Shown here: one piece after another, positions 26,657 to 35,002 of the stretch | Numbering within the stretch: position 1 is the stretch's first letter | How the letters are laid out: the number at the start of each line of letters is the position of its first letter | Assembly: GCF_005771675.1 (NCBI RefSeq) | Contig: NZ_VAJM01000001.1 | Span: forward strand, 124,001 to 188,000 | DNA from: Hymenobacter jeollabukensis | GTDB lineage: Bacteria > Bacteroidota > Bacteroidia > Cytophagales > Hymenobacteraceae | Length of the DNA: 64,000 nucleotides | Direction: 5' to 3' | Position numbers and translations under genes: made by a program | The notes under the pieces: generated by a model | Seen by the model: only the letters and a program-made list of their open reading frames with translations | Databases searched by the model: none | What the model was told of the DNA's origin: nothing

Positions 26657-28630
26657 ATGAGTGACACCAAAACCCTGGTCGACGGCAAGGCTACTGCCAC
26701 CGCGCCCCACGCTCACACCGCCATTTCCACGGCGGGCCTGCTTATTGCCCTGGGCATCATCTACGGCGACATCGGCACCTCGCCGCTGTACGTGATGAAG
26801 GCCATCGTGCCCGAGGTCATCACCCAGGACCTGGTGTACGGCGGCATCTCGGCCGTGCTCTGGACGCTCACGCTGCAGACCACCATCAAGTACGTGCTGC
26901 TCACGCTGAACGCGGACAACAACGGCGAAGGCGGCATTTTCTCGCTGTACGCCCTGGTGCGCCGCCGCGGCGCCTGGCTGTCGGCGGTGGCCATCATCGG
27001 CGGCGCGGCCCTGCTGGCCGACGGCGTCATCACCCCGCCCATTTCGGTGTCCTCGGCCATTGAAGGGCTGGAGGCGGTGTACCCCGGCATTCCGACGATG
27101 TACATCGTCATTGCCATTCTGTGCGGGCTGTTTCTGCTGCAGAGCTTCGGCACCCAGATTGTGGGCAAGGCCTTCGGGCCGATTATGTTCCTCTGGTTCA
27201 CCATGCTGGCGGTGCTCGGCGTGCACGGCATCGTGCAGCACCCCGAAATCCTGAAGGCCCTCAACCCCTACTACGCCTACAACATGCTGGTGAACACGCC
27301 GGGCGGCTTCTGGCTGCTGGGCGCCGTGTTCCTCTGCACCACCGGGGCCGAGGCCTTGTACTCCGACCTGGGCCACTGCGGCAAGGGCAACATCCGCATC
27401 AGCTGGGTGTTCGTCAAGGCCTGCCTGGTGCTCAACTACTTCGGGCAGGGCGGCTGGCTGGTGGCCCACGCGGGCGAGCAGCTCAACGGCCGCAACCCCT
27501 TCTTCGCCCTGATGCCCGAGTGGTTTCTGCTCATCGGCATCGGCATTGCCACCATTGCCGCCATCATTGCCTCGCAGGCGCTGATTACGGGCTCGTTTAC
27601 GCTGGTGGCCGAGGCCATCCGCCTGAACATGTGGCCCAAAGTGCGCCTGAACTACCCCACCGACGTGAAGGGCCAGCTCTACGTGCCCTCCATGAACCGC
27701 CTGCTGCTGCTGGGCTGCATTGCGGTGGTGCTCTACTTTCAGCGCTCCGAGCACATGGAAGCCGCCTACGGCCTGGCCATTACCATCACCATGCTCATGA
27801 CCACGCTGCTGCTCTCGATGTGGCTGCGGGCCAAGCGCGTGGCGCTGCCGCTGATTGCCCTGTTCGTGCTGGTGTACGGCGGCATCGAGGGCTCCTTCCT
27901 GGTGGCCAACCTCATCAAGTTCCCCCACGGCGGCTGGGTGTCGGTGGCCATCAGCCTCTGCCTGATTTCGGTGATGTACATCTGGCTGCGGGCCTACTTC
28001 ATCAAGCGCCGCCTGACGGAATTCGTGAAAATCGAGCCGTACATGGACGCCCTGAAGGAGCTCAGCAACGACGAAACCGTGCCCAAGTACGCCACCCACC
28101 TGGTGTTCATGTCCTCGGCCGAGCGGCAGTCCGAAATCGAGTCAAAAATCATCTACAGCATCTTCCAGAAGCGCCCCAAGCGCGCCGACATCTACTGGTT
28201 CGTGCACGTGGACACCACCGACGAGCCGTACACGATGGAGTACAAGGTGACCGAGCTGGCCCAGAACGACGCGTTCCGGGTGACCTTCCGCCTGGGTTTC
28301 CGCGTCGAGCAGCGCATCAACCTCTACTTCCGCAAAGTGGTGGAAGACCTGGTGCGCAACAAGGAGGTGGACATCACCTCGCGCTACGAGTCGCTGAGCA
28401 AGCAGCACGTCACCGGCGACTTCCGCTTCGTGGTGCTGGAGAAATTCCTCTCGGTGGAAAACGAGCTGCCCTTCGTCGAAAACCTGGTGATGCAGGCCTA
28501 CTTCTACATCAAGCAGTTCATTGCCTCGGAGGACAAGTACTTCGGGCTGGATACTTCGTCGGTGAAAATCGAGAAGGTGCCGCTCATCATCACGCCCACG
28601 CGCAACGTGTCCCTGAAGCGGGTGTACTAG
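26657..28630 (+). CDS. kup: KUP/HAK/KT family potassium transporter
   Basis: A 657-residue potassium uptake protein, the family's usual length. The N-terminal signature GIIYGDIGTSPLYVM is present, then ALGIIYG-type and VLLTLNADNNGEGGIFSLYAL segments (quoted in part; the NNGEGG selectivity-region residues are conserved). About 12 membrane segments span to residue ~450, followed by a hydrophilic cytoplasmic domain of ~200 residues ending RNVSLKRVY. It imports K+ with protons in known members. The start at 26657 follows a consensus promoter element, and a terminator lies directly after the gene. Confidence 0.96.
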   Translation: MSDTKTLVDGKATATAPHAHTAISTAGLLIALGIIYGDIGTSPLYVMKAIVPEVITQDLVYGGISAVLWTLTLQTTIKYVLLTLNADNNGEGGIFSLYALVRRRGAWLSAVAIIGGAALLADGVITPPISVSSAIEGLEAVYPGIPTMYIVIAILCGLFLLQSFGTQIVGKAFGPIMFLWFTMLAVLGVHGIVQHPEILKALNPYYAYNMLVNTPGGFWLLGAVFLCTTGAEALYSDLGHCGKGNIRISWVFVKACLVLNYFGQGGWLVAHAGEQLNGRNPFFALMPEWFLLIGIGIATIAAIIASQALITGSFTLVAEAIRLNMWPKVRLNYPTDVKGQLYVPSMNRLLLLGCIAVVLYFQRSEHMEAAYGLAITITMLMTTLLLSMWLRAKRVALPLIALFVLVYGGIEGSFLVANLIKFPHGGWVSVAISLCLISVMYIWLRAYFIKRRLTEFVKIEPYMDALKELSNDETVPKYATHLVFMSSAERQSEIESKIIYSIFQKRPKRADIYWFVHVDTTDEPYTMEYKVTELAQNDAFRVTFRLGFRVEQRINLYFRKVVEDLVRNKEVDITSRYESLSKQHVTGDFRFVVLEKFLSVENELPFVENLVMQAYFYIKQFIASEDKYFGLDTSSVKIEKVPLIITPTRNVSLKRVY

Positions 28631-28658
28631 CCCCGAATTGCTCTTGCTCGTTATGGCC

Positions 28659-28701
28659 GCCGGCCCGCCACCCGAAAGGGCGGCGGGCCGGCGCATTTTT
28701 T
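28659..28701 (+). terminator. rho-independent terminator after kup
   Basis: An 11-bp GC stem (28659-28669 with 28682-28692) with a 12-base loop, followed by six T residues at 28696-28701. Confidence 0.8.
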
Positions 28702-28706
28702 GGGGC

Positions 28707-29168
28707 TTATTGCTCGTCGCAGAGCAGGATGTGGTAGGTCTGGTCGATCAGCTGCCGGTCGTCCATGATGCGCCGGCCCTTGGCCAGCCGGCCTACGGTC
28801 ACCACCAGCTGGTCGCCGCCCTGCACCTTCGAGCGCATGGGCAGCTCATAGCGGCGCGGCACCTGCGCGGCCGAGGGCGGGGCCACGCCGGGCGTGTTCA
28901 GCCAGCTCAGCACGTCGAACTCATTGAACGCAGCCACCGACGGAAACTGCCGCACCCCGATGGGCCGGTAGCCACGCACCACGATAAACTCCACCATCAG
29001 CGTGTCGGGGCGGCCGACGGGCAGCGCCAGGGTGCGCAGCTCCCGCAGCAGCTGGCAGTCCTGAAACGGGGCGCCGTTGACGACAATGGCCGGGCGGTTC
29101 TGGCCCCGGGTGGCAGTGGCCGCTGCCAGCCCACCGGCCAGCAGCACAATTCGCAAGAGAGGATTCAT
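28707..29168 (-). CDS. hypothetical secreted protein
   Basis: A 153-residue protein starting at the ATG at 29168 (MNPLLRIVLLAGGL), which gives a signal peptide ending near TATRGQN; a longer frame to 29198 exists but adds a basic stretch before the signal. The mature part (PAIVVNGAPFQDCQLL ... VEFIVVRGYRPIGVRQF) has no motif I recognise. It is convergent with kup and separated from it by the terminator. Confidence 0.75.
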   Translation of the reverse strand: MNPLLRIVLLAGGLAAATATRGQNRPAIVVNGAPFQDCQLLRELRTLALPVGRPDTLMVEFIVVRGYRPIGVRQFPSVAAFNEFDVLSWLNTPGVAPPSAAQVPRRYELPMRSKVQGGDQLVVTVGRLAKGRRIMDDRQLIDQTYHILLCDEQ

Positions 29169-29396
29169 CGGCAAAAACGGGCGGCGGGCCAAGCGCAAGG
29201 TCCGCCGGCGGCGCTACCTCCTACGCGCGGCCCGCCCGAATGGACGGGTTTCACCCGTCGAATCTGGCCGGGATAATCCAGCTCCAAGCCGGAACCCGCT
29301 GGAACCCACGGGGAAATTTGTTATGCATGTTGCAATACTCGCCGATTTTTCGTGCCTTGTCGGAATGTTCTCATTCTCACCCCAAAGCACCACTTT
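29169..29396. other. divergent intergenic region
   Basis: 228 bp between a minus-strand and a plus-strand gene. It should hold promoters for both. GGGATAATCC at 29270-29279 is a weak candidate; no TAnnTTTG was found. Confidence 0.4.
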
Positions 29397-30980
29397 ATGC
29401 CCCATTTTACCCGCTACGCCGCGGCCGCAGCCTTGCTGTGGCTGGGCGCCTGCCAATCGGCCGACAAGGAGCTGAGTCAGCTGCAGCCCGAACCGGAGCT
29501 GGCCGGCGAAGCCCTCACCGCCGCTCAGCTCGATGAGCAGATCTGGACCCGCGTGCGCCAGTCCGGCAGCTACGACTGGCGCCAAGCCACCGACCACGTC
29601 GTGTGGAGCGCCCTGCAGCGCTCCGACCAGGTGCTGAGCGTGGGCTACGCCCCCGCCGGCCGCTGCGGCCAGAATGCCGCCCTGCCCGATGACGCCCGCA
29701 CCGACCCGGCCTACCAGCAGGCCCGCCAGCAGGTGCTCGACCTCATCCTGGCCTCGGAGCGCGCCGCGCACCCCGAAGTGACGGCCGACAACCTCATCAT
29801 CTTCCAGCAGTCGACCTTGCCTGTGCTCACGGTGCGGGTGCGCGAGCTGGCTACCGTACGGGCCCTGCGCCGCTCTGGCCTGGTGCGCTACGCCGAGCCC
29901 ATGGGCTACGAGCCCTACCACCCCGACGGCTCGGCCAGCCGCACCACCGCCAGCCTGAGCAGCAGCGGCTGCGGCAACAACACCGCCACCGCCGGCCTGG
30001 TGGCCGGCTCCGACTACACCGTGCTCACGGGCGGCAGCAAGTCGTCGTGGAACCAGGCTGACACCTACCACGGCATCCGGGCGGCCTGGTCGCAGAGCAC
30101 CGGCGCGGGCGTCAAGCTGGTCATCATCGACACCGGCTCGTCGGACACCCAGGAAAACCTCGGCTCGGCCTTCAACCAGGGCCTGAGCACCGGCCGCACC
30201 GTGGAGCGGCTCGTCACGCTGCCGCGCAACAGCATATTCGGCATTCCCTACGGCGCGGCCGAAACGCCCAACGACGGCTGCGGGCACGGCACCAGCATGG
30301 CCGGCGCCGCCGCCGCGCCCCGCGGCACCGACGGCGCCTCCGTGGGCATTGCCTACGGCGCCAACCTGATTACCATCCGCGCCGCTGAGGACGTGTTCAT
30401 CGATGCTTCCCGCGAGGTGCAGGGCATTTCCGACGCCTACACCCTGGCCGCCAACCGCGCCGACGTGCGCATCATCTCCATGAGCATGGGCCGCGTCACC
30501 AGCTCCTCGCAGCTGGCCGATGCCATCCGCTACGCCTACGGCCGCGGCAAGCTCATCTTCTGCGCCGCCGGCACGTCCTTCGACTGGTCGGCCGGCTGGG
30601 TGGGCGTCATCTTCCCCGCCAGCATGGCCGAAGCCGTGGCCGTGACGGGCGTGAAGGACAACCTCACCACCCGCTGCGACGAGTGCCACGTCGGCTCGGA
30701 CGTGGAATTTACGGTGGTGATGCAGCGCAGCAGCAACAATCTGCGCCCCCTCTCCCTGGCCATGAGCGGCGACGCGCCCAGCACCGTCGGCGGCTCCTCG
30801 GTCAGCACCGCCTCCATGGCCGCTATGGCCGCCGTGGTCTGGAGCAAGTACCCCACCGAAACGCGGGAGCAGATCAAAGCCCGCCTCGTGGCCGCCAGCT
30901 CCAACGCCACCAACCGCGACCCGAACTTTGGCTACGGCCGCGTGAACCTGGCCCGCGCAGTGGGGGCGCTGGTACAGTAG
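29397..30980 (+). CDS. S8 family serine peptidase, lipoprotein
   Basis: A 527-residue subtilisin-like peptidase. The N-terminus ends in LLWLGAC, a lipobox; the ATG at 29397 gives this signal, while an upstream in-frame ATG at 29352 does not. A ~150-residue prodomain-like region follows. Catalytic residues: Asp245 (VIIDTG), His297 (GCGHGTSMAG) and Ser473 (STASMAAMAA, in place of the usual GTSxAxP). The oxyanion-hole position reads CAAGT with Thr393 where most S8 enzymes have Asn. It has no sorting domain. It probably works at the outer membrane or periplasm, but the departures leave activity uncertain. Confidence 0.9.
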   Translation: MPHFTRYAAAAALLWLGACQSADKELSQLQPEPELAGEALTAAQLDEQIWTRVRQSGSYDWRQATDHVVWSALQRSDQVLSVGYAPAGRCGQNAALPDDARTDPAYQQARQQVLDLILASERAAHPEVTADNLIIFQQSTLPVLTVRVRELATVRALRRSGLVRYAEPMGYEPYHPDGSASRTTASLSSSGCGNNTATAGLVAGSDYTVLTGGSKSSWNQADTYHGIRAAWSQSTGAGVKLVIIDTGSSDTQENLGSAFNQGLSTGRTVERLVTLPRNSIFGIPYGAAETPNDGCGHGTSMAGAAAAPRGTDGASVGIAYGANLITIRAAEDVFIDASREVQGISDAYTLAANRADVRIISMSMGRVTSSSQLADAIRYAYGRGKLIFCAAGTSFDWSAGWVGVIFPASMAEAVAVTGVKDNLTTRCDECHVGSDVEFTVVMQRSSNNLRPLSLAMSGDAPSTVGGSSVSTASMAAMAAVVWSKYPTETREQIKARLVAASSNATNRDPNFGYGRVNLARAVGALVQ

Positions 30981-31002
30981 GTCCGGCTGGCCCGGCTGGC
31001 CC

Positions 31003-31188
31003 GACTGGCGCCGGTTTAGCGACACGAAGTGAAGCGTAACCGGTGCCGAAAATAAAGCAGGCTTTCAGCCTGCGTTGAACGTTGCGGTATCGGTCCGGCA
31101 GCTTGGCCGGGCGCTGCACGCAGGCTGAAAGCCTGCCCGAAACCAGGCACCGGTTACACTCGCTTTGCTCGCTAAACCGGCGCCAGTC
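31003..31188. repeat. nested palindromic intergenic element (family C)
   Basis: Outer arms of 19 bp are perfect (31003-31021 and 31170-31188, beginning GACTGGCGCCGGTTTAGCG). Inside, ACCGGTGCC/GGCACCGGT pair again, and two GCAGGCT...AGCCTGC hairpins (31058-31074 and about 31119-31137) sit on either side of the centre. It lies between the convergent S8 and M61 genes. Confidence 0.85.
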
Positions 31189-31191
31189 ACA

Positions 31192-31227
31192 AAAAAGCCC
31201 CGCTGAATGGTTTCAGCGGGGCTTTTT
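31192..31227. terminator. bidirectional terminator
   Basis: Perfect 16-bp stem with arms AAAAAGCCCCGCTGAA and TTCAGCGGGGCTTTTT around a 4-base loop, between the convergent S8 and M61 genes and directly beside element C. Confidence 0.85.
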
Positions 31228-31247
31228 GCACTAAACAACTCTGGATA

Positions 31248-33053
31248 TTACTGCGCCAGCTGTAGCCACTTGCGGCGCACGGTCAGCTGCTCTGGCGAGG
31301 CGTCCGGCGTCATTTCGATGCGGTAGCGGGCGGCGGTGCCGGCCAGCAACGGCACGGTCAGCTCCCGCGTCTGCCCGTCGCGCAGCACCAGCAGGCGCAC
31401 CGGGCTGCCCACCGGGCGGGCGGCCAGGCTCTGGGCAATGTCGGTGGGGGGGCGCAGCCCGTCGACGGCCAGGATTTCGTCGCTCACGTTCAGGCCGCCC
31501 TGCCAGGCGCTGCCGTCGCGCAGTACGCTGCTCACCACGGGCTTACCCGAGGTGGTGCTGACGGTAGCACCGAGCGAAGCGTCCTGCCCGGCGGCCGTAA
31601 CCAGGCGCAGACCGGCGTAGCCCAGCGCCCCTTCGTAGTCGAGGCGCTTGGTGCCGTACACCGACTGGCGGAAGAACTCATCAAAGCGGCGGCCGGCGAC
31701 TTTGGCCACGGCGTCCTGGTATTCCTCGTCGGTGAAGCCCCGGCCTGCCTTTTTGTAGTACTGGTCGTAGAGGTAGCGCATCACGTCGTCCAGGCTTTTC
31801 TGGCCCTTGGTGGCGTTAATCACCATCAGATCCAGCACCGCCCCGATAACCTCGCCCTTGTCGTAGTAGCTGATAGTCGCGTTCGGCGAGTTTTCGTTGG
31901 GGCGGTAGTACTTGATCCACGCGTCCCAGCTGGCCTCGGCGGCCGACTGCACCTTGTTGCCGGGCGTGTTTTCGACGCGCGTGATGCCGGTGGCCAGCTG
32001 GTCGAGGTACTGCTGGGGCTTCTGGAAGCCGGCGCGCTGCACGATGAGGTTGGAGAAGTATTCGGTGCCGCCCTCGCTCAGCCAGAGCATGTGGGTGTAG
32101 TTTTCCCGGTCGTAGTCGAAGGGCCCCAGCGCGATGGGGCGGATGCGCTTCACGTTCCAGAGGTGGAAATACTCGTGCGCGGCCAGCCCAAGGATGCCCT
32201 CGTAGCCCACCGGCGTGTTGTAGGCGTTGCGCGAAATTTCCAGGGTGGTTGAAAACAGGTGCTCCAGGCCCCCGCCGCCGCGCTCCAGGTTGTGGATGAT
32301 GAACAGGTAACGGTCCAGCGGATTCTGCCCCACCACTTTCTGCGCCGATTCGCACACGCGTTTGAAGTCGGCCGTGAGGCGCTGCTCATCGACGTTGGCT
32401 TGCCCGTACATGGCAATGCGGTGCGGCGTGCCGTTTACGTCGAAGCTGAGCACCTTGTGGTTGCCGATTTCAATGGGCGAGTCGGCCAGCTCGTCGTAGT
32501 TCGAGGAGAGAAACGTAAACGACGGCCCGGCCTGCGCGGCCGGCTTCAGGCTGGTCGATACTTCCTTCCAGCCCTCGAAAGGCCGCACTTCCACCTGCGC
32601 CGGCAGCTGCTTCTGGCCCTCGGGGTACATAAACACGCTGGTGCCGTTGAGGTAGCCGTGCGAGGCATCCACGAAGCTGGTGCGCACGCTCAGCTCGTTG
32701 GCGTACACCCGGTAGCGCACCGTGAAGTCCTTCTGGCCCGCGTGGGTGATGCGCCAGGTGTTCTTGTTGAGCTTGTCGACGGCCAGCTCCTTGCCGCCGG
32801 CCTGGGCCGTGAAACCCTCTACGTTCTTGGCAAACTCCCGCACCAGGTAGGAGCCCGGTGCCCACACCGGCATCTTCACGTCGGTGCTGCGGCCGGAGAA
32901 GCCGCTGAGCTGCATTTCAACTTCGAAGTAGTGCGTTTGCGGGGCCGGCATCGACAGCACGTAGCGCAGCGTGGGGGCGGCCAGCGCCGGGGCCGCGCCT
33001 AGCAGGGCCAGGGCCGCCGTAGCGCCAAGGCGGCGCCAGGTAGTAGTCAGCAT
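31248..33053 (-). CDS. M61 family metallopeptidase with PDZ domain
   Basis: A 601-residue exported peptidase. A signal peptide ends near APALAAP (residue ~26). An N-terminal beta domain runs to ~170; the zinc motif HEYFH begins at His293 (GLAAHEYFHLWNVKRIRP) with a downstream Glu in SEGGTEYF. A PDZ domain covers about 490-590 (LGYAGLRLV ... LAVDGLRPPTDIAQ). M61 glycyl aminopeptidases release N-terminal Gly or Ala residues. The frame is open for another 270 codons upstream, but those residues are low-complexity and the ATG at 33053 begins the signal peptide. Confidence 0.95.
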   Translation of the reverse strand: MLTTTWRRLGATAALALLGAAPALAAPTLRYVLSMPAPQTHYFEVEMQLSGFSGRSTDVKMPVWAPGSYLVREFAKNVEGFTAQAGGKELAVDKLNKNTWRITHAGQKDFTVRYRVYANELSVRTSFVDASHGYLNGTSVFMYPEGQKQLPAQVEVRPFEGWKEVSTSLKPAAQAGPSFTFLSSNYDELADSPIEIGNHKVLSFDVNGTPHRIAMYGQANVDEQRLTADFKRVCESAQKVVGQNPLDRYLFIIHNLERGGGGLEHLFSTTLEISRNAYNTPVGYEGILGLAAHEYFHLWNVKRIRPIALGPFDYDRENYTHMLWLSEGGTEYFSNLIVQRAGFQKPQQYLDQLATGITRVENTPGNKVQSAAEASWDAWIKYYRPNENSPNATISYYDKGEVIGAVLDLMVINATKGQKSLDDVMRYLYDQYYKKAGRGFTDEEYQDAVAKVAGRRFDEFFRQSVYGTKRLDYEGALGYAGLRLVTAAGQDASLGATVSTTSGKPVVSSVLRDGSAWQGGLNVSDEILAVDGLRPPTDIAQSLAARPVGSPVRLLVLRDGQTRELTVPLLAGTAARYRIEMTPDASPEQLTVRRKWLQLAQ

Positions 33054-33239
33054 GAAAAACGGTGGAGTGAGTGAAAACCGCGCGGGCGGCGTGCCGCCAC
33101 TGACGGCCGCGCCGGCGCGGGGCTGCAAGGTAAGCCCGAAAAAGCCCGTTTCCGTTCCCCGCGTAACGCCCGCCGGCCCGGCTACGTTAGTCCCAGCAGC
33201 CGCCCGGCGTTCCACACCGCGCCCGGGCTGGCCCGAATT

Positions 33240-33809
33240 ATGCGTACCGTTTGGCTCATGTTTGGAGCCCTGATGACTTTGCTGTTGGGCGTACTGGGCT
33301 GGCAGCAGCTGCGCCCCGATGCCCCCGTGCCCGCCAGCGGCGACCTGCCGCCCGTGCGCGCCGTGGTGTACCGCGCCGCCACCGCCCCCCGCCGCCACGC
33401 CTCCGCCGACCGCGCCGACCAGCTCGTGAGCTTCGCCCTGCGCCAGCTCGGCAAGGCCTACTGCTACGCCGGCACCACCCCCGAAGGCGGCTTCGACTGC
33501 TCCGGTTTCCTCACCTACGTCTACGGGCAGTTCGGCGTCGACGTGCCCCACTCCTCGGCCCTGCAGTACAAAACCGGCACCGCCGTCCCCCGCGCCGAGG
33601 CCCGCAAGGGAGACCTGATCATCTTCACCGGCACGGCCCAGGACGCCACCACGCCCGGCCACGCCGGCATCGTCATCTCCGAGCCCGGCCAGCCCCTGCG
33701 CTTCGTCCATTCCTCCTCGTCGCGGCGCGACCCGGGCGTGAAAATCAGCCAGGTCGATGGCACCGACTACGAGCGGCGCTTTTTGGGCATCCGGCGCGTG
33801 CTGTTGTAA
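33240..33809 (+). CDS. NlpC/P60 (C40) peptidase, membrane-anchored
   Basis: A 189-residue cell-wall endopeptidase. An N-terminal hydrophobic segment (TVWLMFGALMTLLLGVLGW) is a signal anchor. The C40 domain has catalytic Cys87 in GFDCSGFLTYVY, His141 in GHAGIVI, and a His in RFVHSSSS. It should cleave D-Glu-diaminopimelate or related peptide bonds in peptidoglycan. It is divergent from the M61 gene. Its stop codon TAA is also the first base triplet of a short AAATGG repeat element. Confidence 0.92.
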   Translation: MRTVWLMFGALMTLLLGVLGWQQLRPDAPVPASGDLPPVRAVVYRAATAPRRHASADRADQLVSFALRQLGKAYCYAGTTPEGGFDCSGFLTYVYGQFGVDVPHSSALQYKTGTAVPRAEARKGDLIIFTGTAQDATTPGHAGIVISEPGQPLRFVHSSSSRRDPGVKISQVDGTDYERRFLGIRRVLL

Positions 33810-33872
33810 ATGGGCAAATGGCTGGTCGTTCTGACGTTGAACAGTCAACCATTTAACCATCCAGCCATTTAG
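33807..33872. repeat. AAATGG repeat element starting at a stop codon
   Basis: From the TAA of the C40 gene the sequence reads TAAATGGGCAAATGGCTGG, then TCGTTCTGACG, and returns as the inverted CCATTTAACCATCCAGCC. The same combination of AAATGG units and TCGTTCTGACG recurs inverted near 55670-55708. Confidence 0.75.
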
Positions 33873-33881
33873 CAATTCATA

Positions 33882-33925
33882 TAAAAACAGCGAGGCCCGG
33901 CTGCCTTCACAGGTAGCCGGGCCTC
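33882..33925 (-). terminator. rho-independent terminator of the 34.1-kb small transcript
   Basis: Stem of 15 bp with one mismatch (33892-33906 with 33911-33925); on the minus strand it is followed by GCTGTTTTTAT. Confidence 0.8.
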
Positions 33926-34039
33926 TAATCCTGGGGCCATCTTACCAAGCGACCGGCCACCGGGGATACCGGTGCGGCCATCTCAGTTCAGACCTGCCGT
34001 AATGCAGGGAAACATACGCCCCCCCGCGACACTTGAGTG

Positions 34040-34111
34040 TTACGCGCGTTCGGCGGTGAAGCGAACGACATTACTCAGGCTTGGCAGGATGGATTTGGGA
34101 CTATCAGACAT
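34040..34111 (-). CDS. 23-residue micro-ORF with an exceptional Shine-Dalgarno sequence
   Basis: ATG at 34111, TAA at 34040-34042. The peptide starts MSDSPKSILPSLSNV and ends VRFTAERA: polar, slightly basic at the end, no Cys and no membrane segment. The ORF is preceded 5 bases upstream by an 11-base perfect complement of the 16S rRNA tail. It lies inside a transcription unit of about 320 nt defined by a TAACTTTA promoter element (34208-34215) and a terminator (33882-33925). Between stop and terminator, hairpins at 33958-33974 and 33993-34008 suggest structured RNA. It could be a real peptide, a translated regulator or a dual-function RNA. I do not recognise it. Confidence 0.6.
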   Translation of the reverse strand: MSDSPKSILPSLSNVVRFTAERA

Positions 34112-34116
34112 TTTGT

Positions 34117-34127
34117 ACCTCCTTTCT
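34117..34127 (-). promoter_or_regulatory. extended ribosome binding site
   Basis: On the minus strand it reads AGAAAGGAGGT, which can pair over 11 bases with the usual 16S 3' end ACCTCCTTTCT. It is 5 bases from the ATG. No other gene in the window has a comparable site. Confidence 0.75.
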
Positions 34128-34207
34128 TTTTGGTGAAACATAACCGTCGGGGGCGCTACCAACAACTTAGGTCCGCTGGCCGGGGCTGTAGCACTCGCTA
34201 CGATGAC

Positions 34208-34238
34208 TAAAGTTATACGCCTATCGAATGGTTCAAAA
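34208..34238 (-). promoter_or_regulatory. promoter (-33 TTTTG, -7 TAACTTTA) of the small transcript
   Basis: On the minus strand TTTTG at 34238-34234 is followed after 18 bases by TAACTTTA at 34215-34208, close to the Bacteroidota consensus spacing. Transcription would start near 34201, leaving a ~90-nt leader before the micro-ORF. Confidence 0.55.
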
Positions 34239-34384
34239 CAAAAAGATGCTTTTTTTCGGGCTTAGCGCTGATTCAGCAGCATATTCCTGATTATCAGCGC
34301 TATTTTTTTTAGCCGCGCCAATGGTTTTGGCGCTCCGGCAGCGGGCTTGGTACACTACTTGCCAACCGTGCGTAAACGGTCTTG

Positions 34385-34414
34385 TTGCGTCTTCAAGCTG
34401 GTTTTGTATATTTT
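34385..34414 (+). promoter_or_regulatory. candidate promoter (TTG, 19 bp, TATATTTT)
   Basis: TTG at 34385-34387 and TATATTTT at 34407-34414 have the spacing expected of a Bacteroidota promoter and sit 35 bp upstream of the first DUF2147 gene. Confidence 0.4.
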
Positions 34415-34448
34415 CCCCACCAACCTCATTTCCTTCCCTTTTCAGCCC

Positions 34449-34886
34449 ATGAAAAAGCTCCTCCTGTGCCTGGTGTTTCTGCTAGGTGCGCTCGGCGTGG
34501 CCTCCGCCCAAAATCTCACGCCGCTGGGCGTGTGGACCAACGGCGAGAAGAAAGCCACCTTCGAGATTTACAAGTGCGGCAACAAGCTCTGCGGCAAAAT
34601 CGTGTCGTTGACGGTGCCCAACGACCCGGCCACCGGCAAGCCCAAAACCGACTCGCAGAACCCCGACCCCAAGCTGCGCAGCCGTCCGCGCCTGGGCCTG
34701 GTGTTTATGCAGGACTTCGAGTACGACGAGGCCAACAAGTGGGACGACGGGAAAATCTACGACCCGGAAAGCGGCAAGACCTACTCCTGCTACATGAAGA
34801 TGCTCAACGCCAACACCATGGAAGTGAAGGGCTACATCGGTTTTTCGCTGATTGGCCGCTCGCAGACCTGGACGCGGGTGAAATAA
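34449..34886 (+). CDS. DUF2147 domain-containing secreted protein (copy 1)
   Basis: A 145-residue exported protein with a signal peptide ending near VASAQN (residue ~21). The rest is one DUF2147 domain: LGVWTNGEKKATFEIYKCG, NKLCGKIVSL, QNPDP, WDDGKIYDPESGKTYSCYMK and EVKGYIG (quoted in parts). Two Cys in the first part (KCGNKLCG) may pair. DUF2147 forms a small beta barrel of unknown role. A second copy follows 116 bp downstream. Confidence 0.93.
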   Translation: MKKLLLCLVFLLGALGVASAQNLTPLGVWTNGEKKATFEIYKCGNKLCGKIVSLTVPNDPATGKPKTDSQNPDPKLRSRPRLGLVFMQDFEYDEANKWDDGKIYDPESGKTYSCYMKMLNANTMEVKGYIGFSLIGRSQTWTRVK

Positions 34887-35002
34887 GCGCCCCGCCTGCT
34901 AATATCCGGCTCAGCCGCCGGCTCCGTTTTGCGGGGTCGGCGGCTGTTCGTTTCCGGGTAAGCGGTTGTGCGGGGCGTTGCGTACCTTGGGCCTCCTGCC
35001 TA

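Noticed and set aside
33054-33875. N-terminal extension of the M61 frame upstream of the chosen start
   Set aside because: The extra ~270 residues are low-complexity and cover the C40 gene on the other strand; the signal peptide begins at 33053.
33882-34201. tmRNA, RNase P RNA, SRP RNA or a known riboswitch
   Set aside because: I found none of the conserved motifs of these RNAs; only generic hairpins and a terminator are visible.
34385-34414. Plus-strand promoter as part of the micro-ORF unit
   Set aside because: It points away from the micro-ORF and fits the DUF2147 gene better.
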